DNA of 6,939 bases, from positions 1 to 6,939 of the forward strand of contig JAVZSA010000051.1 in the NCBI GenBank assembly GCA_038880255.1, in the 5' to 3' direction. Under the pieces are notes generated by a model. That model searched no databases. It worked only from the letters and a program-made list of their open reading frames with translations, and had not been told where the DNA came from. Shown here piece after piece: positions 5,206 through 6,939 of the stretch (the first letter of the stretch is position 1; the number at the start of each line of letters is the position of its first letter). Position numbers and translations under genes: made by a program. This DNA comes from ARK-15 sp038880255 (GTDB lineage Archaea > Thermoplasmatota > Thermoplasmata > Thermoplasmatales > ARK-15).

Positions 5206-6750
5206 GTGTATGATCTAGTTCTTATTCATCCCCCATCAATTTATAACTTTAGGGATAAATTGAGAGATTATGGTCCAGTAAGTGATATGGTTCCTTCTAC
5301 ACCAATCTTTGAAATGTATCCTTTAGGTTTCTTAAGTATACTTTCAAACCTATGCCCTCTTGGATACAAGGTAAAGATTGAAAATATCGCATTAGAAATG
5401 TTAAAAGATAAGAGTTTTAATGTCAAAAAAAGGATAGAATCGTTGGACTCTGCAGTTTTCGGTATTGACTTGCACTGGTTACCACATGTTCACGGTGCAA
5501 TATCTATCGCTAAAGAAATTAAAAAAATATGGCCTGATAGGAAGATCATATTTGGCGGTATTTCATCCTCATATTATCATTTGGAAATTATGAAAAATTG
5601 TGATTTTGTAGATGCTGTGATGCTCGGTGATACAACAGAACCATTCCTTTCTGGTTATATTGATTCTGTCATATCTGGAAAAAAGCCGGAAAATGTTCCA
5701 AACATTGTATGGAGGAATGATCATGGTATTAAAATAAATAATATATTGTCTCCGGAAAAATACATAGATAAAGTTAACTTTGATTATTCCACAATTTTAA
5801 AAAATTGTATAAAGGATCTTGAGATATTACCATATTTACCATACAGTGGTTGGATAAATTCTCCAACTGCTATGACAATTATACAGAAAGGATGCCATAA
5901 TAATTGCCTTATGTGCGGTGGTTCATGTTATGCATATAAAAATTTCTTCTTTAGGAAAAGAGTATCATTAAGACCCATAAAAAATGTGATAAATGATTTA
6001 ATATCCATAAAAGAACATTTAGGAATTCCTGTTTATATTTCTGGGGATATTTACCAGGCAGGTGAAAAATATAGGGAAGAACTTTTAAGGGAAATGAGAG
6101 AAAATGATATAGATTTACCAATACTTCTTGAACTATTCTATCCTGCACCAGAAAAATTTTATGAGATCGTTGAAAAGAATATATCATACTATGCTATTGA
6201 AATTTCTCCAGAATCTTCAGTTGAAGAAATAAGAATAAAGAATAACAAATTTTATACAAACTATGCTCTTGATAAAAACATAGAATTTGCAAAAAAACAT
6301 AATGCGAAGAAAATGGATATTTTCTTTTCAATAGGCCTTTCAGGTCAGGGAAGATTGGATGTATTTGATGACTATATTTATTCAAAAAGAAGGAAAGACA
6401 AGTATGGTGATTGGATTCATTTTTTCACTTCACCAATAGTTCCATTTTTAGATCCTGGAAGTATCGCATTTGAGATGTCAGATAAATATGGTTATAGAAT
6501 ATTTGCAAGAACACTAATGGAACATTATTATCTCCTTGAAAATTCAACAAGTTGGGTAAATTCCTTAAATTATGAAACATTATGGTTAAGTAGGGAACAG
6601 ATTGGAAAAATAAGTATTGAAATGCAAAAACTTTTCTCATCCCTTAGTGAAAATTATGGGAAGGATGACCTATATTGGACGAAGAAATTTAAGATAAAGT
6701 TCCCCTATAATATAATATTAAAGATGCATAACTTATTTATTGCAAAATAA
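5206..6750 (+). CDS. B12-binding-domain radical SAM protein, probably Ta0216 family (function unknown)
   Basis: This 514-residue protein combines an N-terminal cobalamin-binding-type domain (about 1-160) with a radical SAM barrel (about 215-420) and a C-terminal extension. The first domain begins MYDLVLIHPPS and contains GIDLHW at 86-91, FGGISSS at 116-122 and GDTTEP at 141-146, arranged as in B12-binding radical SAM proteins; a classical DxHxxG cobalt-ligand motif is not evident. The barrel has the CxxxCxxC cluster (C230, C234, C237, in QKGCHNNCLMCGGSC) for the [4Fe-4S] cluster that cleaves SAM, plus C241 four residues on. ISGDIYQAG at 278-286 and IEISPESS at 331-338 resemble later barrel strands. 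Such proteins often methylate unreactive carbons or rearrange carbon skeletons; the substrate here is unknown. GTG at 5206 gives the usual short N-terminus; TTG at 5188 would add 6 residues. The end overlaps the convergent SemiSWEET gene by 18 bases. The family name is from memory of its architecture, not a search. Confidence 0.88.
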   Translation: MYDLVLIHPPSIYNFRDKLRDYGPVSDMVPSTPIFEMYPLGFLSILSNLCPLGYKVKIENIALEMLKDKSFNVKKRIESLDSAVFGIDLHWLPHVHGAISIAKEIKKIWPDRKIIFGGISSSYYHLEIMKNCDFVDAVMLGDTTEPFLSGYIDSVISGKKPENVPNIVWRNDHGIKINNILSPEKYIDKVNFDYSTILKNCIKDLEILPYLPYSGWINSPTAMTIIQKGCHNNCLMCGGSCYAYKNFFFRKRVSLRPIKNVINDLISIKEHLGIPVYISGDIYQAGEKYREELLREMRENDIDLPILLELFYPAPEKFYEIVEKNISYYAIEISPESSVEEIRIKNNKFYTNYALDKNIEFAKKHNAKKMDIFFSIGLSGQGRLDVFDDYIYSKRRKDKYGDWIHFFTSPIVPFLDPGSIAFEMSDKYGYRIFARTLMEHYYLLENSTSWVNSLNYETLWLSREQIGKISIEMQKLFSSLSENYGKDDLYWTKKFKIKFPYNIILKMHNLFIAK

Positions 6751-6939
6751 GTGATAGTGCGAATCATACCTTATTTTTCCTAATAAAATTAAGATGGTTA
6801 ATATAAACGAAACACCATTTGCAACAATTATAGGTAATGAATTAATCATAAGACCATAAAGAAACCATAGGAAGATTCCTATGGAAATTACTATATACAT
6901 TAGGAATGAAATTTCTTTAGCTGATTTATCCATAATAAT
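6733..6939 (-). CDS. SemiSWEET-type sugar transporter, C-terminal two thirds (start beyond window)
   Basis: The frame is open to the right edge, giving 68 residues that end in TAA at 6733. SemiSWEETs are membrane proteins of about 85-100 residues with three helices that work as dimers to move sugars. Helices 2 and 3 are present: ISFLMYIVISIGIFLWFLYG, then LPIIVANGVSFILTILILLG. The conserved sugar-pocket Trp (in LWFLYG) and Asn (in VANG) are both visible. KSAKEIS just before helix 2 matches the loop that follows helix 1, so helix 1 with its PQ motif must lie beyond 6939. An ATG at 6933 is therefore probably internal rather than the start. The last 6 codons, stop included, overlap the end of the convergent radical SAM gene. 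Sugar specificity cannot be told. Confidence 0.85.
   Translation of the reverse strand: MIMDKSAKEISFLMYIVISIGIFLWFLYGLMINSLPIIVANGVSFILTILILLGKIRYDSHYHLFCNK

Noticed and set aside
6733..6933. A complete 66-residue two-helix membrane protein starting at ATG 6933
   Set aside because: The sequence aligns with the part of SemiSWEET after helix 1, and the frame continues open past this ATG to the window edge.
1..6939. tRNA or rRNA genes, CRISPR arrays, insertion sequences, riboswitches
   Set aside because: No GC-rich RNA-like segments, regularly spaced repeats, transposase motifs or terminal inverted repeats were seen; intergenic gaps are all short (about 105 bases or less).

Overview
The window is strongly AT-rich (by eye about 30% G+C, not computed) and reads as archaeal DNA. 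Arginine codons are almost all AGA/AGG and ATA is common. First genes of transcription units have TATA-like boxes about 25 bases before the start codon and no Shine-Dalgarno site, which fits leaderless transcripts. Downstream genes carry strong GAGGTGA-type ribosome binding sites. A methionine synthase split into two genes, a Sir2 deacylase and a radical SAM protein that looks like the Ta0216 family point to the Thermoplasmatales or close relatives. Genus cannot be told from this sequence, and Sulfolobales are not excluded.

Left part, minus strand (1-3001), read right to left. A compact methionine unit is transcribed leftward from about position 3001: a methylenetetrahydrofolate reductase-like protein (MetF-like), the N-terminal half of cobalamin-independent methionine synthase (MetE-N), then its catalytic half (MetE-C). 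The first two genes overlap by 7 bases and the second and third are 1 base apart. MetF would make methyl-folate and the two MetE proteins would together pass the methyl group to homocysteine. A further gene, cut by the left window edge, follows 34 bases downstream. It encodes a small helical protein, possibly ferritin-like.

Middle, plus strand (3107-4761). Diverging from the met unit are a Sir2 NAD-dependent deacylase and, 23 bases after it, a P1-family (DmpA-type) self-cleaving aminopeptidase or amidase. The shared intergenic region holds TATA boxes for both directions and two short AT inverted repeats.

Right part (4796-6939). A 110-residue protein of unknown function (minus) lies tail-to-tail with the peptidase and head-to-head with a large B12-binding-domain radical SAM protein (plus). 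The radical SAM gene ends by overlapping, tail-to-tail, a SemiSWEET-type small sugar transporter gene whose start lies beyond the right edge. The most likely places for undescribed biology are the radical SAM protein with its divergent unknown partner, and the split MetE/MetF module. No mobile elements, CRISPR arrays or RNA genes were seen.
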